A stretch of DNA of 64,000 nucleotides, from positions 1,294,001-1,358,000 of the forward strand of contig NZ_CP027668.1 in NCBI RefSeq assembly GCF_003008515.1, written 5' to 3'. Shown here one piece after another: positions 46,734 to 58,427 of the stretch. The stretch is from Phreatobacter cathodiphilus (GTDB lineage: Bacteria; Pseudomonadota; Alphaproteobacteria; Rhizobiales; Phreatobacteraceae). The notes beneath the pieces were generated by a model. It was given only the letters and a program-made list of their open reading frames with translations, was not told the DNA's origin and did no database searches. The first letter of the stretch is position 1, and each line of letters opens with the position of its first letter. A program made the position numbers and the translations under genes.

Positions 46734-47518
46734 GTGGCGTCGTCGTCAGGGGCGTCTCGCGCACCTTCCCGGCCGTGCGCGGCGGCGAGCCCGTCCAGGC
46801 GCTGGCACCGGTCGACCTGACGGTGGGCGAGGGCGACTTCGTCGCCATCCTCGGACCTTCCGGGTGTGGCAAGTCCACGCTCCTGCGCATCGTCGCCGGC
46901 CTCGACCGGCCGACCACCGGCACCGTCACGCTCGACGGCAAGCCCGTCACGGGCCCCGGCGCCGACCGCGGCATGGTCTTCCAGAGCTACACGCTGTTTC
47001 CGTGGCTGACCGTCGCGGAGAACATCGCGTTCGGCCCGCGCGAGCGCGGCGTACCCCCGGCGGAAAGGCGCGCCGTCGCCGAGAAACTGATGGCGCAGGT
47101 GGGCCTCACCCAGTTCGCCAATCATTACCCAAAACAGCTCTCCGGCGGCATGCAGCAGCGCGCGGCGCTGGCCCGGGCGCTCGCCAACGATCCCAAGGTG
47201 CTGCTGCTGGACGAGCCCTTCGGCGCCCTCGACCACCAGACCCGCTCCCTGATGCAGGAACTGCTGCTCTCCATCTGGGAGCAGCACCGCAAGACCGTGC
47301 TCTTCGTCACCCACGACATCGAGGAGGCCGTGTTCATGGCCAACCGGGTGCTGGTGATGAGCGCGAGGCCCGGCCGGTTCAAGAGCGAGGTCCAGGTGCC
47401 CTTTGCCCATCCGCGGTCCTACAAGCTCAAGACCACGCCCGATTTCGGCCGGCTCGAGGAACAGCTCACCGAGGATATCCGCGGCGAGACGATCATCGCG
47501 GTGCAGGCGGGGTTCTGA
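46730..47518 (+). CDS. ABC transporter ATP-binding protein, TauB/SsuB-like
   Basis: The 262-residue ATPase has Walker A LGPSGCGKSTLL near residue 42, the Q-loop FQSYTLFPWLTV, the signature LSGGMQQRAALARA and Walker B VLLLDEPFGALD. The nitrate/taurine subgroup is indicated by the LFPWLTVAEN stretch and the C-terminal region. It ends four bases before the BLUF gene, which points the other way. It completes the operon begun at 44.5 kb. Confidence 0.94.
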   Translation: MSGVVVRGVSRTFPAVRGGEPVQALAPVDLTVGEGDFVAILGPSGCGKSTLLRIVAGLDRPTTGTVTLDGKPVTGPGADRGMVFQSYTLFPWLTVAENIAFGPRERGVPPAERRAVAEKLMAQVGLTQFANHYPKQLSGGMQQRAALARALANDPKVLLLDEPFGALDHQTRSLMQELLLSIWEQHRKTVLFVTHDIEEAVFMANRVLVMSARPGRFKSEVQVPFAHPRSYKLKTTPDFGRLEEQLTEDIRGETIIAVQAGF

Positions 47519-47522
47519 GGCG

Positions 47523-48002
47523 TCAGTCCGTCAGCCGCTTCAGGGCGGCGAGGTCGGTCGCGAGGTCGTGGAAGTCGCGCGGCTGCCGGCCGTGCGGCGC
47601 CTCGACCTCGGAGAAGTCCAGCGTGGCGAAGACCATGCCGGCCTGGGGCGAGGCATGGCCGATGGCCATGTGCCAGTCGGGAAAGAGGCGCCGCTCGGCG
47701 GCGATGTGCTCGACCACCTGCAGGGAATGGTGCCGCGGATCACCCTCGATCTCCGCGTAGAGCTGCTCGATGCTCGCCGCCGGTCCCTCGATGACCTGGG
47801 CGAACCAGGCGCGGGCGCAGATCAGAAAGCCGGTGACGCCGATATCGCCGTTGCGCGGCACCGCCACCTGTTCGATCGCGGTGAAGGCGGGGTTGAACCC
47901 GTCGGCGTCGCAGGGGAGGTCGTGGCGGCTGAAATAGGTCAGGCGCATGAGGTCGGTGGTGTCGCTCATGCGCGGGTCGCGGGTGTCGGTCGTCCTGTCC
48001 AT
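47523..48002 (-). CDS. BLUF-domain blue-light photoreceptor
   Basis: The 159-residue flavin photoreceptor consists of a single BLUF domain with short ends. All key residues are present against AppA: Tyr23 (LTYFSR), Asn51 (RNGDIGVTGFL), Gln69 (WFAQVIEGP), and Trp110/Met112 (PDWHMAIG). Light causes a hydrogen-bond switch around FAD. With no effector domain attached it must act through a partner protein. The start at 48002 gives a 20-residue N-terminus, and a later ATG at 47969 is possible. It lies between the two ABC systems with no clear partner gene. Confidence 0.91.
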   Translation of the reverse strand: MDRTTDTRDPRMSDTTDLMRLTYFSRHDLPCDADGFNPAFTAIEQVAVPRNGDIGVTGFLICARAWFAQVIEGPAASIEQLYAEIEGDPRHHSLQVVEHIAAERRLFPDWHMAIGHASPQAGMVFATLDFSEVEAPHGRQPRDFHDLATDLAALKRLTD

Positions 48003-48112
48003 CGCGCATCATGCTCATAGTCGGACGCAAGCCAAGTGTCTTTTGACAGGTGCGGCCTGCATTTTTGCGCGCGGCGTGGCCGGGCGGGGCGGCGCCCGGC
48101 CTGTCGTGGAGC

Positions 48113-48601
48113 TTACGCCTCCTTGAAGCCGTAATCGGGAATGCCCTGCTCGTTGCCGTAATATTTGAACGGCAGGAACTTGCCGGACATGGTGATCTTC
48201 ACCCGGTCGCCCTTCGGGTTCGGCTCGCGCTCGAACTCCATGTTGAAGTCGATGGCCGACATGATGCCGTCGCCGAACTCCTCCTCGATGATCGCCTTCC
48301 AGGCGGGACCGTTGACCAGCACGAGCTCGTAGAAGCGGTAGATCAGCGGGTCGGTCGGCGGCATGGAGGTGCCGGTGCCGCGCATCGGCACCTCGTTCAG
48401 CATGGCCTCCTCGGCGCTCGTGAGGCCGAACAGGGCCGCCGCCTTCTTGGCCAGCGGCTTCACCAGCTTGTGCTGGCCGAGCAGCGCGCCGATGACCAGG
48501 ACCGGCGACATGCCGCCGATCTCGTCGGTGATGTGCTTCCAGGTCCAGCCCTTCTCGCGCTTGATGTCGAGGATCTTTTCCGTGAGCTCTTCGCGGATCA
48601 T
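48113..48601 (-). CDS. cynS: Cyanate hydratase (cyanase)
   Basis: The 162-residue cyanase converts cyanate and bicarbonate to ammonia and CO2 via carbamate, working as a decamer. The active-site residues fit E. coli positions with the right spacing: Arg89 and Glu92 in IYRFYELV and Ser115 in DGIMSAIDF. The N-terminal helical domain (LTEKILDIKREKGWTWKHI) is also typical. It is the last gene of the sigma-54-linked nrtA-type operon, and its product supplies nitrogen from the imported cyanate. Confidence 0.97.
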   Translation of the reverse strand: MIREELTEKILDIKREKGWTWKHITDEIGGMSPVLVIGALLGQHKLVKPLAKKAAALFGLTSAEEAMLNEVPMRGTGTSMPPTDPLIYRFYELVLVNGPAWKAIIEEEFGDGIMSAIDFNMEFEREPNPKGDRVKITMSGKFLPFKYYGNEQGIPDYGFKEA

Positions 48602-48638
48602 CGTCCGTCTCCTTGGGGATTGTTCTGGGGGTTGAGGG

Positions 48639-49538
48639 TCAGACCGCGCGGACCAGCGGCGGAACGCCGCCGGGAGCGCCGGGCGTGACGAGGGGCGGTG
48701 CCCGGCGGTTCCACACCTTGCCGGGCTGTGCGAGTTCGGCCGCGAAGCTCTTCGACCGCGCCACGAGGAAATCGATGATGTGGTTGCGCACGGGATAGTA
48801 GGCGGGGTGCTTGTGCACCTCGTTGCGCGAACGGTCAGCCGGCAAAGGATTGACGACGATCTCCGCGACGCGCGCATCGGGGCCGTTGGTCATCAGCACG
48901 ATCTTGTCGGCCAGGTAAATGGCCTCGTCGACGTCGTGGGTGATCATGAAGACGGTCTGGCCCGTGGTGCGGCAGATGCCACGGACCTCGTCCTGCAGCG
49001 TGCCGCGGGTCAGCGCGTCGAGGGCCGAGAAGGGCTCGTCCATCAGCATGATCTTCGGCTCGATGGAGAGCGCGCGGGCGATGCCGACGCGCTGCTTCAT
49101 GCCGCCGGAGAGCTGGGCCGGCTTCTTCCCCTCGGCGCCCGACAGGCCGACCGTGGCGATGGCCTTGCGCGCGTGATCCTCCACCTTCGCCTTCGGCCAA
49201 TCGCGCCATTTCGACGAGACGGCGTAGGCGACGTTGCCGAGGACCGTGCGCCAGGGCAGCAGCCCGTGGCTCTGGAAGATCACGGCGCGGTCGAGGCTCG
49301 GCCCCTCGATGGCCTTGCCGTCGATGATGACGGCCCCTTCGCTCGGCTCGTCGAGGCCGGCCAGGATGTTCAGCACCGTCGTCTTGCCGCAGCCGGAATG
49401 GCCGATGACGCAGACGAATTCGCCGCGCTCCATCGCGAACCACAGATCCTCGAAGATGGTGGTCCTGCCGCCCTCGGGGGCGGGGAAGCGGCGGGCAATG
49501 CCCTCGATGGAGATGTAGGAACCGGCCACGCGCGTCAC
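48639..49538 (-). CDS. Nitrate/cyanate ABC transporter ATP-binding protein (NrtD/CynD-like)
   Basis: The 299-residue ATPase has Walker [15 protein letters not shown], the Q-loop [12 protein letters not shown], the signature [14 protein letters not shown] and Walker [13 protein letters not shown]. The HGLLPW pattern and C-terminal extension fit the NrtCD subgroup. The GTG start overlaps the permease stop (GTGA), so the frame before it is not used. It pairs with the permease and binding protein and precedes cynS by 37 bases. Confidence 0.93.
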   Translation of the reverse strand: MTRVAGSYISIEGIARRFPAPEGGRTTIFEDLWFAMERGEFVCVIGHSGCGKTTVLNILAGLDEPSEGAVIIDGKAIEGPSLDRAVIFQSHGLLPWRTVLGNVAYAVSSKWRDWPKAKVEDHARKAIATVGLSGAEGKKPAQLSGGMKQRVGIARALSIEPKIMLMDEPFSALDALTRGTLQDEVRGICRTTGQTVFMITHDVDEAIYLADKIVLMTNGPDARVAEIVVNPLPADRSRNEVHKHPAYYPVRNHIIDFLVARSKSFAAELAQPGKVWNRRAPPLVTPGAPGGVPPLVRAV

Positions 49539-50380
49539 TCCGGATAGGTCACGAGGCGCGTGAGCCGCGCCAGGATCTGGTCCAGGGCCATGCCGACGAG
49601 GCCGATCAGCAGGATGGCCGTGATGATGTCGGTGAGCGACAGGTTGTTCCACTGGTTCCAGACGAAATAGCCGATGCCCGTGCCGCCCACGAGCATCTCG
49701 GCGGCGACGATGACGAGCCAGGCGATGCCGACGGAGATGCGCATGCCCGTGAGGATCGTCGGCGCCGCCGCGGGCAGGATCACCGTGAAGGCCTTGCGCA
49801 CCGGTCCGACCTCGAGCGTGCGGGCGACGTTGAGCCAGTCCTTGCGCACCGAGGCCACGCCGAAGGCCGTGTTGATCAGCATCGGCCAGAGCGAGCAGAT
49901 GAAGATGACGAAGATCGAGGAGAGCGAGGAATCCTTGATCGTGTAGAGGGCGAGTGGCATCCAGGCGAGCGGCGAGATCGGTTTCATCACCTGGATGAAG
50001 GGGTCGAGCGCCCGGTAGACGACGGGCGACATGCCGATGAGAAAGCCGAGCGGCACGGCGACCGCCACGGCGATGCCGAAGCCGATCAGCACGCGGGCGA
50101 GCGAATAGGCGAGCTGAATGCCGATTCCCATGTCGTTGGTGCCGCGCACGTAGAACGGGTCGGACAGGTGCTTCCAGATCGCCTTGCCGACGTCCACGGG
50201 CCCGGGCATGGGCGTCTGGCCGCCGGTGGCGGCCGCCGCGCCCACGAGCTTGGCATATTCCGGATCCACCGCCTGGCCGCCGGCGCCGCCGCTGCTGACG
50301 GCGACGTGCCAGGCGGCGAGGAAGACGCCGAGGATGACGAGGGAGAGGACGAGCGCGCGCGCGCCGACCGAACGGGTCAT
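49535..50380 (-). CDS. Nitrate/cyanate ABC transporter permease (NrtB/CynB-like)
   Basis: The 281-residue permease has an N-terminal helix ([20 protein letters not shown]), a periplasmic insertion of about 70 residues and then five helices. The coupling motif is [23 protein letters not shown] near residue 190. It is the NrtB type because the loop before the second helix is long. It overlaps the ATPase gene by four bases and follows the NTF2-like gene by 25. Confidence 0.92.
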   Translation of the reverse strand: MTRSVGARALVLSLVILGVFLAAWHVAVSSGGAGGQAVDPEYAKLVGAAAATGGQTPMPGPVDVGKAIWKHLSDPFYVRGTNDMGIGIQLAYSLARVLIGFGIAVAVAVPLGFLIGMSPVVYRALDPFIQVMKPISPLAWMPLALYTIKDSSLSSIFVIFICSLWPMLINTAFGVASVRKDWLNVARTLEVGPVRKAFTVILPAAAPTILTGMRISVGIAWLVIVAAEMLVGGTGIGYFVWNQWNNLSLTDIITAILLIGLVGMALDQILARLTRLVTYPE

Positions 50381-50405
50381 GTCGGGGTCTCCTGGCTTGC
50401 CGGCG

Positions 50406-50870
50406 TCACAGTCCGAGCTCCGTCAGACCGGGGAAACCGGCCGGACGCGGGCCCGGGTCCCATGTGAACAGCCGATCCGCCTCGCGGATCGGCACGTCGT
50501 TGATGCTGGCCTCGCGCCGCTCCATGTAGCCCTCGGCGTCGAACTGCCACTGCTCGTTGCCGTAGGAGCGGAACCACCGGCCGGCATCGTCGTGCCACTC
50601 GTACTGAAAGCGCACGGCGATGCGGTTCTCGTGGAAGGCCCAGAGCTCCTTGATCAGCCGGTAGTCCTGTTCCTTCGCCCATTTCGCCGCGAGGAAGGCG
50701 CGGATCGCCGGCCGGCCGGAGAAGAACTCCGATCGGTTCCGCCAGGTGCTGCCCTCGGTATAGGCCAGCGCCACGCGGTCGGGATCGCGCGTGTTCCACG
50801 CATCCTCGGCGGCGCGCACCTTCTGGCGCGCCGTCTCCGGCGTGAACGGCGGCAGGGGAGGCCGGGTCAT
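50406..50870 (-). CDS. DUF1348/NTF2-like protein in the cyanate operon
   Basis: The 154-residue SnoaL/NTF2-fold protein shows [20 protein letters not shown] at the start, [20 protein letters not shown] and [20 protein letters not shown], all typical of DUF1348. A small cone-shaped barrel with a hydrophobic pocket is expected. It sits between the binding-protein and permease genes (26- and 25-base gaps), an unusual position in a cyanate operon. A role in substrate handling is possible but only suggested by context. Confidence 0.88.
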   Translation of the reverse strand: MTRPPLPPFTPETARQKVRAAEDAWNTRDPDRVALAYTEGSTWRNRSEFFSGRPAIRAFLAAKWAKEQDYRLIKELWAFHENRIAVRFQYEWHDDAGRWFRSYGNEQWQFDAEGYMERREASINDVPIREADRLFTWDPGPRPAGFPGLTELGL

Positions 50871-50896
50871 CGGCTGGGCTCCGGTTTCCGCCGCGC

Positions 50897-52279
50897 TTAG
50901 GTCCGCTTGATGGCGAAGGAGGCGATGTAGTCCTCCGGCTTGGCGGGATCGAAGGCCTTGCCCATGACGGAGAAGGTCTTGCTCGACGCCGTCGGCGGGG
51001 TGAGGCCGAGCTCCTTCATCATCGCCGCGGCATCGGTCGCCAGGAACACCTGGCGGGTGATGCCGGCATAGTCGACGTCGCCCTTGATCTGGCCCCAGCG
51101 CTTCATCTGCGTGAGGATCCAGACCGAGAAGCTCTCCCACGGGAAGGGGTCGAACTGGATGCGGTTCGGGTCGCGCTTCACCTGGCCGAGCCCGTCGGCA
51201 TAGGTGCCGGTGAGGATCTGCTCCAGCACCGTCACCGGCTGGTTGAGGTAGTTGGGCGCGGCGATCGCCTCGGCGATCTGCTTGCGGTTCTCCGGCTTCT
51301 GCGCATGGGCCGTGGCGTCGATGATGCCCTTCAGCAGCGCCCGGTAGGTGTTGGGCATGCCGGTGACGAATTCGCGGCTGGCAGCGAAGGCGCAGCAGGG
51401 ATGGCCGTCCCACAGCTCCTTCGACAGAATGTGGATGAAGCCGACGCCGTCGAAGACCGCGCGCTGGTTGAACGGATCGGGGCCGAGATAGCCGTCGATG
51501 TTGTCGGCGCGCAGGTTGGCGACCATTTCCGGCGGCGGCACCGAGCGGATCTGCACGTCGCGGTCCGGATCGATGCCGTGCTCGGCGAGATAGTAGCGCA
51601 GCAGGTAGTTGTGCATGGAATAGTCGAAGGGCACGGCGAAGCGGAAGCCCTTCCACTGCCGCGGATCGCGCTTGTCCTTGTGCTTGTTGGCGAGCGTGAT
51701 CGCCTGCCCGTTGATGTTCTCGATGGCCGAGACGGCATAGGGGATCGGGTTCGAGCCGGCGCCCATGGTGATGGCGAGCGGCATCGGCGCCAGCATGTGG
51801 GCGGCGTCGTATTCCTTGTTGATGGTCTTGTCGCGGATGACGGCCCAGCCGGCCGTGCGCACCACCTCCACGTTGAGGCCGTGTTTGGAATAGAAGCCGA
51901 GCGGATGCGCCATGATGATCGGCGTCGCGCAGGTGATCGGGATGAAGCCGACCTTCAAATCCTTCTTCTCGATCGGTCCGGTCTGGGCGAGGGCCTCCGT
52001 GGCGGCGCCGATGGGGAAGAAGGTGGCGATGGCGGCGGCGGCCGTGGAGGCACCCACCGCCTTCAGGAAGGCGCGGCGCTGGTGGTCCTCGGGGAAGAGG
52101 GCCCGCATCACCGCCTGCTCGACGATGCGCCGGTAGCGGCTCTCCTCGCCGGCGGCCTCGACCGCGACGGCCTCGGCCTTGATCGACGCCTCGTGCTCGG
52201 CATCGGAGGCGTGCCGGCCGCAGACGCAGCCCTTGAGGAAACGCTTCGCGGCATTGAACGGGTTGTCGAACAGGGCCAT
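50897..52279 (-). CDS. Nitrate/cyanate ABC transporter substrate-binding protein (NrtA/CynA-like)
   Basis: The 460-residue binding protein starts [20 protein letters not shown], a cytoplasmic-looking extension of about 65 residues with Cys18 and Cys20. A Tat motif QRRAFLK (R68, R69) and hydrophobic stretch then precede the mature protein. The NrtA core follows: [20 protein letters not shown] and [20 protein letters not shown]. The ligand is probably cyanate, given cynS downstream. AAGGA lies upstream of the ATG. It leads the operon and is preceded by a sigma-54 promoter. Confidence 0.91.
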   Translation of the reverse strand: MALFDNPFNAAKRFLKGCVCGRHASDAEHEASIKAEAVAVEAAGEESRYRRIVEQAVMRALFPEDHQRRAFLKAVGASTAAAAIATFFPIGAATEALAQTGPIEKKDLKVGFIPITCATPIIMAHPLGFYSKHGLNVEVVRTAGWAVIRDKTINKEYDAAHMLAPMPLAITMGAGSNPIPYAVSAIENINGQAITLANKHKDKRDPRQWKGFRFAVPFDYSMHNYLLRYYLAEHGIDPDRDVQIRSVPPPEMVANLRADNIDGYLGPDPFNQRAVFDGVGFIHILSKELWDGHPCCAFAASREFVTGMPNTYRALLKGIIDATAHAQKPENRKQIAEAIAAPNYLNQPVTVLEQILTGTYADGLGQVKRDPNRIQFDPFPWESFSVWILTQMKRWGQIKGDVDYAGITRQVFLATDAAAMMKELGLTPPTASSKTFSVMGKAFDPAKPEDYIASFAIKRT

Positions 52280-52328
52280 GGGATCATCCTTCGGCGTTGC
52301 GGTGGACGGCGATCGCATGTCCGGGGCT

Positions 52329-52344
52329 TGCAAGGTCGAGGCCA
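52329..52344 (-). promoter_or_regulatory. Sigma-54 (RpoN) promoter for the cyanate operon
   Basis: On the minus strand TGGCCTC-N4-TTGCA has GG and GC exactly ten bases apart, matching the -24/-12 consensus TGGCACG-N4-TTGCW at its key bases. The start would be near 52318, giving a 39-base leader before nrtA. A sigma-54 activator gene is divergent from it. Confidence 0.72.
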
Positions 52345-52416
52345 GTTTCCACGGAGGGCGCAAAACCGCAGCCGGGCTGAAAAGTGCGGCCCGGGGTGCT
52401 GATGACGAAAAATCGG

Positions 52417-52460
52417 AATTGACGACATCTCATGAGGGTGCTCACGATAAGTCGTCATTC
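52417..52460. promoter_or_regulatory. Inverted repeat, candidate enhancer site for the sigma-54 activator
   Basis: GAATTGACGAC (52416-52426) and GTCGTCATTC (52451-52460) form an imperfect inverted repeat, with the core TGACGAC/GTCGTCA separated by 24 bases. It lies about 90 bases upstream of the -24/-12 promoter and just before the activator gene, where an upstream activator site and autoregulation would be expected. A second TGATGACGA lies at 52400. Confidence 0.45.
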
Positions 52461-52475
52461 CAGGAGCCGCCGCCC

Positions 52476-54373
<1,898 letters not shown>

Positions 54374-54377
<4 letters not shown>

Positions 54378-55849
54378 AGGATCAGGCGACCGGCCGCCTC
54401 GGCATCCATCGGCCATTTGGGCCGGGCGATGCGCGTGTAGTGGTGCTTCTCGTAGCGCTGGGTCGAGGGGCCCTGGGTCTCCGAATAGAAGACCTGGGAG
54501 GCGAGCGGCCCATAGGCCGCCATGAAATGCTGCGCCGACTTCAGCACCAGCAGCTTGTAGGACGAGGGATCGAGACCGAGCTCGGTGAACAGCTCCCGCC
54601 CCAGCGCCTGGGCGCGGTTGCTGTTCATGACGACGGTGACCCCGCCGATCTTCACCGCCGCGAGGTCGCCGACCGGCCCCTTGGCCTCGCCGAAGCTCTG
54701 GTGGCAGTCCTTCGCCACCGCCAGCACCTCGCAATCGGCGTCGAAGGGGTCGCCGGAGAGTTCCGAGGTCTTGCCGCCGATCCGCAGCCGCAGCCGCCCG
54801 CCGGCGCCCACCGCATGGCAGAAGGCGACCGCCATCGGGTCCCAGAGCGGCGCGACCGCGGCATTCTCGACGCCGCGGGCGACGAGTTCGCGCAGCGACA
54901 TCGTGTTGTCGGAGGCCGAGCCGCCGCCGGCATTGTCGGCGGGCTCGGCGATGATGGCGGGACCCTTCGCCGTATCGGCCGCCAGCGCCTGGTCCAGCGC
55001 CTCGGCGAAATCGAGATTGGGCGGCGCCGTCTTGCCGCGCAGCGCGATGATCTCCTCGCCGAGCCGTGTCGCCAGGGCGTCGCCGGCCGGCTTGGCGCCG
55101 TCCGTATAGACCAGCACGCGGGTTCCCATCTCCGGCACGTCGGCATGGGGAAAACCGTGGACCAGCGAGACCGAGAGCACGCCGTCGCGGCCCTCGAAGC
55201 TCTTCTGCCGGGCGACGAAGGACGTATTGGGCTCGGACGTCGTCGGGAAGAAGGCGATCATGCCGCAGTCGTAGAGCGAGGCGACGGGGCGAATCTCCTT
55301 GCGGATGGTCTTCAGCACCAGCGTCACCAGCTCCTCGGCGCGCGGCACGATGTCCACGTGCGGGTATTCCTTGAAGCAGATGATGATGTCGGCGAGGCCG
55401 ACCCGCTTCAGCGTCATGTGGTTGTGCGGGTCGAGTTCGACGCCGATGACGCAGTCGGGACCGACCAGGGCGCGCACGCGCTCCAGCATGTCGCCCTCGC
55501 AGTCCTCGTAGCCGTCCGCCACCATGGCGCCGTGCATGCCGAGCAGCACGCCCTCCACCGGCAGCGCCGCCTCGAGCTGGACGAGGATCTCGTCGCGCAT
55601 CGTCTCGTAGGCGACCTTGGTCGTCGGCCCGGCGGGCTGGGCGAAGAAGCACGAGCCCTCGATCAGCGTGAAACCCTCCTGCGCCGCGCGGCGTCGGGCG
55701 ACGAAGAGCGGCGCGGTGCAGAGCGTCGGCTTGTCCGTCGGGTGCTCGCCGGGGCGCGCCGCCAGGCTCGTCAGGTAGCTCTCCATCGAGGTCGGGATGG
55801 GGGAGAAGGTGTTCGTCTCCGTCGCGATACTGGCCGTGAAGATGCGCAT
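54374..55849 (-). CDS. M81-family metallopeptidase (MlrC-like)
   Basis: The 491-residue protein shows [20 protein letters not shown] at the start, [20 protein letters not shown] near residue 110 and [14 protein letters not shown], motifs of the DUF1485/MlrC N-domain that binds zinc. The C-domain contains [13 protein letters not shown]. MlrC cleaves the final peptide products of microcystin in sphingomonads, but most family members act on unknown substrates. Its stop overlaps the convergent activator gene's stop by four bases. It is divergent from the catabolic operon. Confidence 0.9.
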
Positions 55850-55983
55850 GGCTGCCGTGTCCCCCGAGGGTCTGCCCAACGTTTCGCCTTGACCCTTTCA
55901 TGGTCGCGCGTGCTTTTCCACGGAAGCGCCGGCGCGGAGGCCATCCGTTCTGCGCATGCCTCGGGACAGGGAAGGGGGTTCCC

Positions 55984-56859
55984 GTGACCGCACTGACCAT
56001 CGGCATCGTCGGCCTTGGCCGGATGGGGCTCGGGATGGCCGCGAACTGCGCCGCCAAGGGGTTCCGCACCTTGGGCAGCGATCCGTCGCCCGAGCGCATG
56101 GCGATGGCGGCCGGTAAAGGGGTCATGCTCGCCGCCGGACTCGCCGACCTCGTCGCGGCGAGCGACGTGGTGATCGCCTCGCTCCCCACCGCCGATGTCG
56201 TCGCCGCCGTCGTCGAGGGACCGGGCGGCTTTCTGGCCAGGGCGCCCGCCCATGCCGTCTTAGTGGACACGTCGACCTCCGAGGCCGGTGTCTCCCGCCG
56301 CCTCGCGGCGCTCGCGGCCGCCAAGGGGCTCGGCTTCGTCGATGCGCCCGTCTCCGGCGGCCCGTCCGGCGCCGAGGCCGGCACGCTCACGATGATGATC
56401 GGCGGCGAGGCCCGCCATCTCGCCCGCGCCCTGCCGGCGCTGGAGGCGATCAGCGCGAAGCGGCTGCATGTGGGCGGCCCCGGCGCCGGCAATGTCGCCA
56501 AGCTCGTCAACAACCTGCTGGTCGGCGCCCATCTCCTGACCGTCTCCGAGGCGGTGCGCCTGTCGGAGGCGGCGGGCGTGCCCGCGGCGGATGTCCTCGC
56601 CGTGGTCAACGCGGCCTCCGGACGCTCGGCGGTCTCCGAGGTCAACTATCCCCGCTGGGTGCTGAATGGCGCCTTCGATTCCGGCTTCACCATGGGGCTC
56701 ATGCGCAAGGACGTGCGCCTCGCTGCGGCACTGGCGGCCGAAAGCGGCGTCGATCTGCCGGTCAGCGAGCTGGTGGCCAGGATCTGGGCCGACAGCGCCG
56801 CCCGCCTCGCCGACGGCGAGGATTTCAACCGCATCGTCGAGGACAGGCCGACCCCATGA
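55984..56859 (+). CDS. NAD(P)-dependent beta-hydroxyacid dehydrogenase (3-hydroxyisobutyrate dehydrogenase family)
   Basis: The 291-residue enzyme has the Rossmann loop GIVGLGRMGLGMAANCAAKG at the start, the substrate motif FVDAPVSGGPSGAEAGTLT (near residue 120) and the catalytic lysine in GNVAKLVNNLLVGAH (near residue 175). It oxidises or reduces a beta-hydroxyacid or tartronate semialdehyde-like compound. The GTG start has GGGGG upstream. Its stop overlaps the aldehyde dehydrogenase ATG, so the two steps are probably consecutive. Confidence 0.92.
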   Translation: MTALTIGIVGLGRMGLGMAANCAAKGFRTLGSDPSPERMAMAAGKGVMLAAGLADLVAASDVVIASLPTADVVAAVVEGPGGFLARAPAHAVLVDTSTSEAGVSRRLAALAAAKGLGFVDAPVSGGPSGAEAGTLTMMIGGEARHLARALPALEAISAKRLHVGGPGAGNVAKLVNNLLVGAHLLTVSEAVRLSEAAGVPAADVLAVVNAASGRSAVSEVNYPRWVLNGAFDSGFTMGLMRKDVRLAAALAAESGVDLPVSELVARIWADSAARLADGEDFNRIVEDRPTP

Positions 56860-58385
56860 CGCTCCACCACCGTCCCGACACCGCCTCCCGCGTCGCGACG
56901 CTCTTCGCCTCGCTCGTCCCCGGCGGCCTCCTCGGCAGCCGCATCGCCGGCGAGAGCCTGGCGGGTGCCGGCGAGGTCATCACCCTCGTCGATCCCGTCA
57001 CCGGCGCGCCCTTCGCCACCTTCCGCGACGGCGGCGAGGCCGCAGCCGCCCAGGCGCTGGAGGCGACCGTCCCCGCCTTCGCCGCCTGGACCTCCATGCC
57101 CGCTTCCGCCCGCGGCCGCGTCATCTGGGCGATTGGGCAGGGGGTGCGCGCCAAGGCGGCGGCGCTGGCCGAGCTCGAGACGCTCGCCTCGGGCAAGCCG
57201 ATCCGCGACACCCGCGTCGAGGTCGCCAAGGTCGCCGAGATGTTCGAGTACTATGCCGGCTGGGCCGACAAGCTCCACGGCGACGTCATTCCCGTGCCGA
57301 CCTCGCATCTGAACTATGTGCGCCGCGAGCCTTTCGGCGCGGTGGTCCAGATCACGCCCTGGAACGCACCGCTGTTCACCGCCGGGTGGCAGATCGCCCC
57401 CGCCATCGCCGCCGGCAATGCGGTGGTGCTGAAGCCCTCCGAACTCACCCCTTTCACATCGCTCGCGCTCGCGGTGATCTGCGAGGAGGCCGGCGTGCCC
57501 AAGGGCCTCGTCAACGTCGTCGCAGGCTACGGCGCGACGACCGGCGCGGCGGCCGTCGCCCATCCGCTGACGCGGCTCGTCGTCTTCGTCGGCTCCCGCG
57601 AGACCGGCGCGCGCATTGCGGCGACCGCCGCCCGGCGTGTCGTGCCCTCGCTCCTGGAGCTCGGCGGCAAGTCCGCCAACATCGTCTTCCCCGACGCCGA
57701 TCTCGACCGGGCGGTGCTCGGCGCGCAGGCCGCGATCTTCTCCGGCGCCGGCCAGTCCTGCGTCGCCGGCTCGCGGCTGCTCGTCCATCGCCAGATCCAC
57801 GCCGAATTCGTGGAGCGGCTGGCCGCGGCGGCGCCCCGCATTCCCGTCGGTGATCCGCTCGACGAGGCGACCCAGATCGGCCCCATCGTCCATGGCGGGC
57901 AATGGGCGAAGATCGACGGCATGGTGAAGGCCGGCGTCGGACAGGGCGCCGTCGTGGCCACAGGCGGCGGGCGACCGGAGGGCCGGAATGACGGGTTCTT
58001 CTATGCGCCGACCGTGCTCGACCGCGTCGCGCCCACCATGGAGATCGCCCGCGAGGAGGTTTTCGGTCCGGTCGTGGCGGTGACCCCCTTCGACTGCGAG
58101 GAGGCGGCGGTGAGCCTCGCCAACGCGACCGATTACGGCCTTGCCGGGGCGGTCTGGACGCGGGATGTCGGCTGCGCCCACCGCGTCGCCGCCAAGGTGC
58201 GCGCCGGCACGTTCTGGATCAATTCCTACAAGACGATCAGCGTGATGACGCCGTTTGGCGGTTTCGGTCAGTCGGGCTACGGTCGCTCCTCCGGTCTCGA
58301 GGCCCTGCACGCCTACACCACCACGAAGAGCGTGTGGGTCGAGACCGCCGAAGCGCCCCCCGTCGGCTTCGGCTATGCCGGTTGA
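56856..58385 (+). CDS. Aldehyde dehydrogenase family protein
   Basis: The 509-residue enzyme has the cofactor motif VQITPWNAPLF, the general base Glu in LLELGGKSANIVF and the catalytic Cys302 in GAGQSCVAGSR. The conserved EVFGPVVAV end motif is also present. It oxidises an aldehyde to an acid with NAD(P). It is the second gene of the catabolic operon and follows the hydroxyacid dehydrogenase with a four-base overlap. Confidence 0.94.
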   Translation: MTLHHRPDTASRVATLFASLVPGGLLGSRIAGESLAGAGEVITLVDPVTGAPFATFRDGGEAAAAQALEATVPAFAAWTSMPASARGRVIWAIGQGVRAKAAALAELETLASGKPIRDTRVEVAKVAEMFEYYAGWADKLHGDVIPVPTSHLNYVRREPFGAVVQITPWNAPLFTAGWQIAPAIAAGNAVVLKPSELTPFTSLALAVICEEAGVPKGLVNVVAGYGATTGAAAVAHPLTRLVVFVGSRETGARIAATAARRVVPSLLELGGKSANIVFPDADLDRAVLGAQAAIFSGAGQSCVAGSRLLVHRQIHAEFVERLAAAAPRIPVGDPLDEATQIGPIVHGGQWAKIDGMVKAGVGQGAVVATGGGRPEGRNDGFFYAPTVLDRVAPTMEIAREEVFGPVVAVTPFDCEEAAVSLANATDYGLAGAVWTRDVGCAHRVAAKVRAGTFWINSYKTISVMTPFGGFGQSGYGRSSGLEALHAYTTTKSVWVETAEAPPVGFGYAG

Positions 58386-58427
58386 GCCGGCTCGAGCCGT
58401 CCATCAGGGAGCGTCCACCGCGCCATC

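Noticed and set aside
52179-52475. N-terminal extension of the sigma-54 activator
   Set aside because: It would cross the promoter region and overlap nrtA; GTG 52476 with AGGAG fits the first PAS domain.
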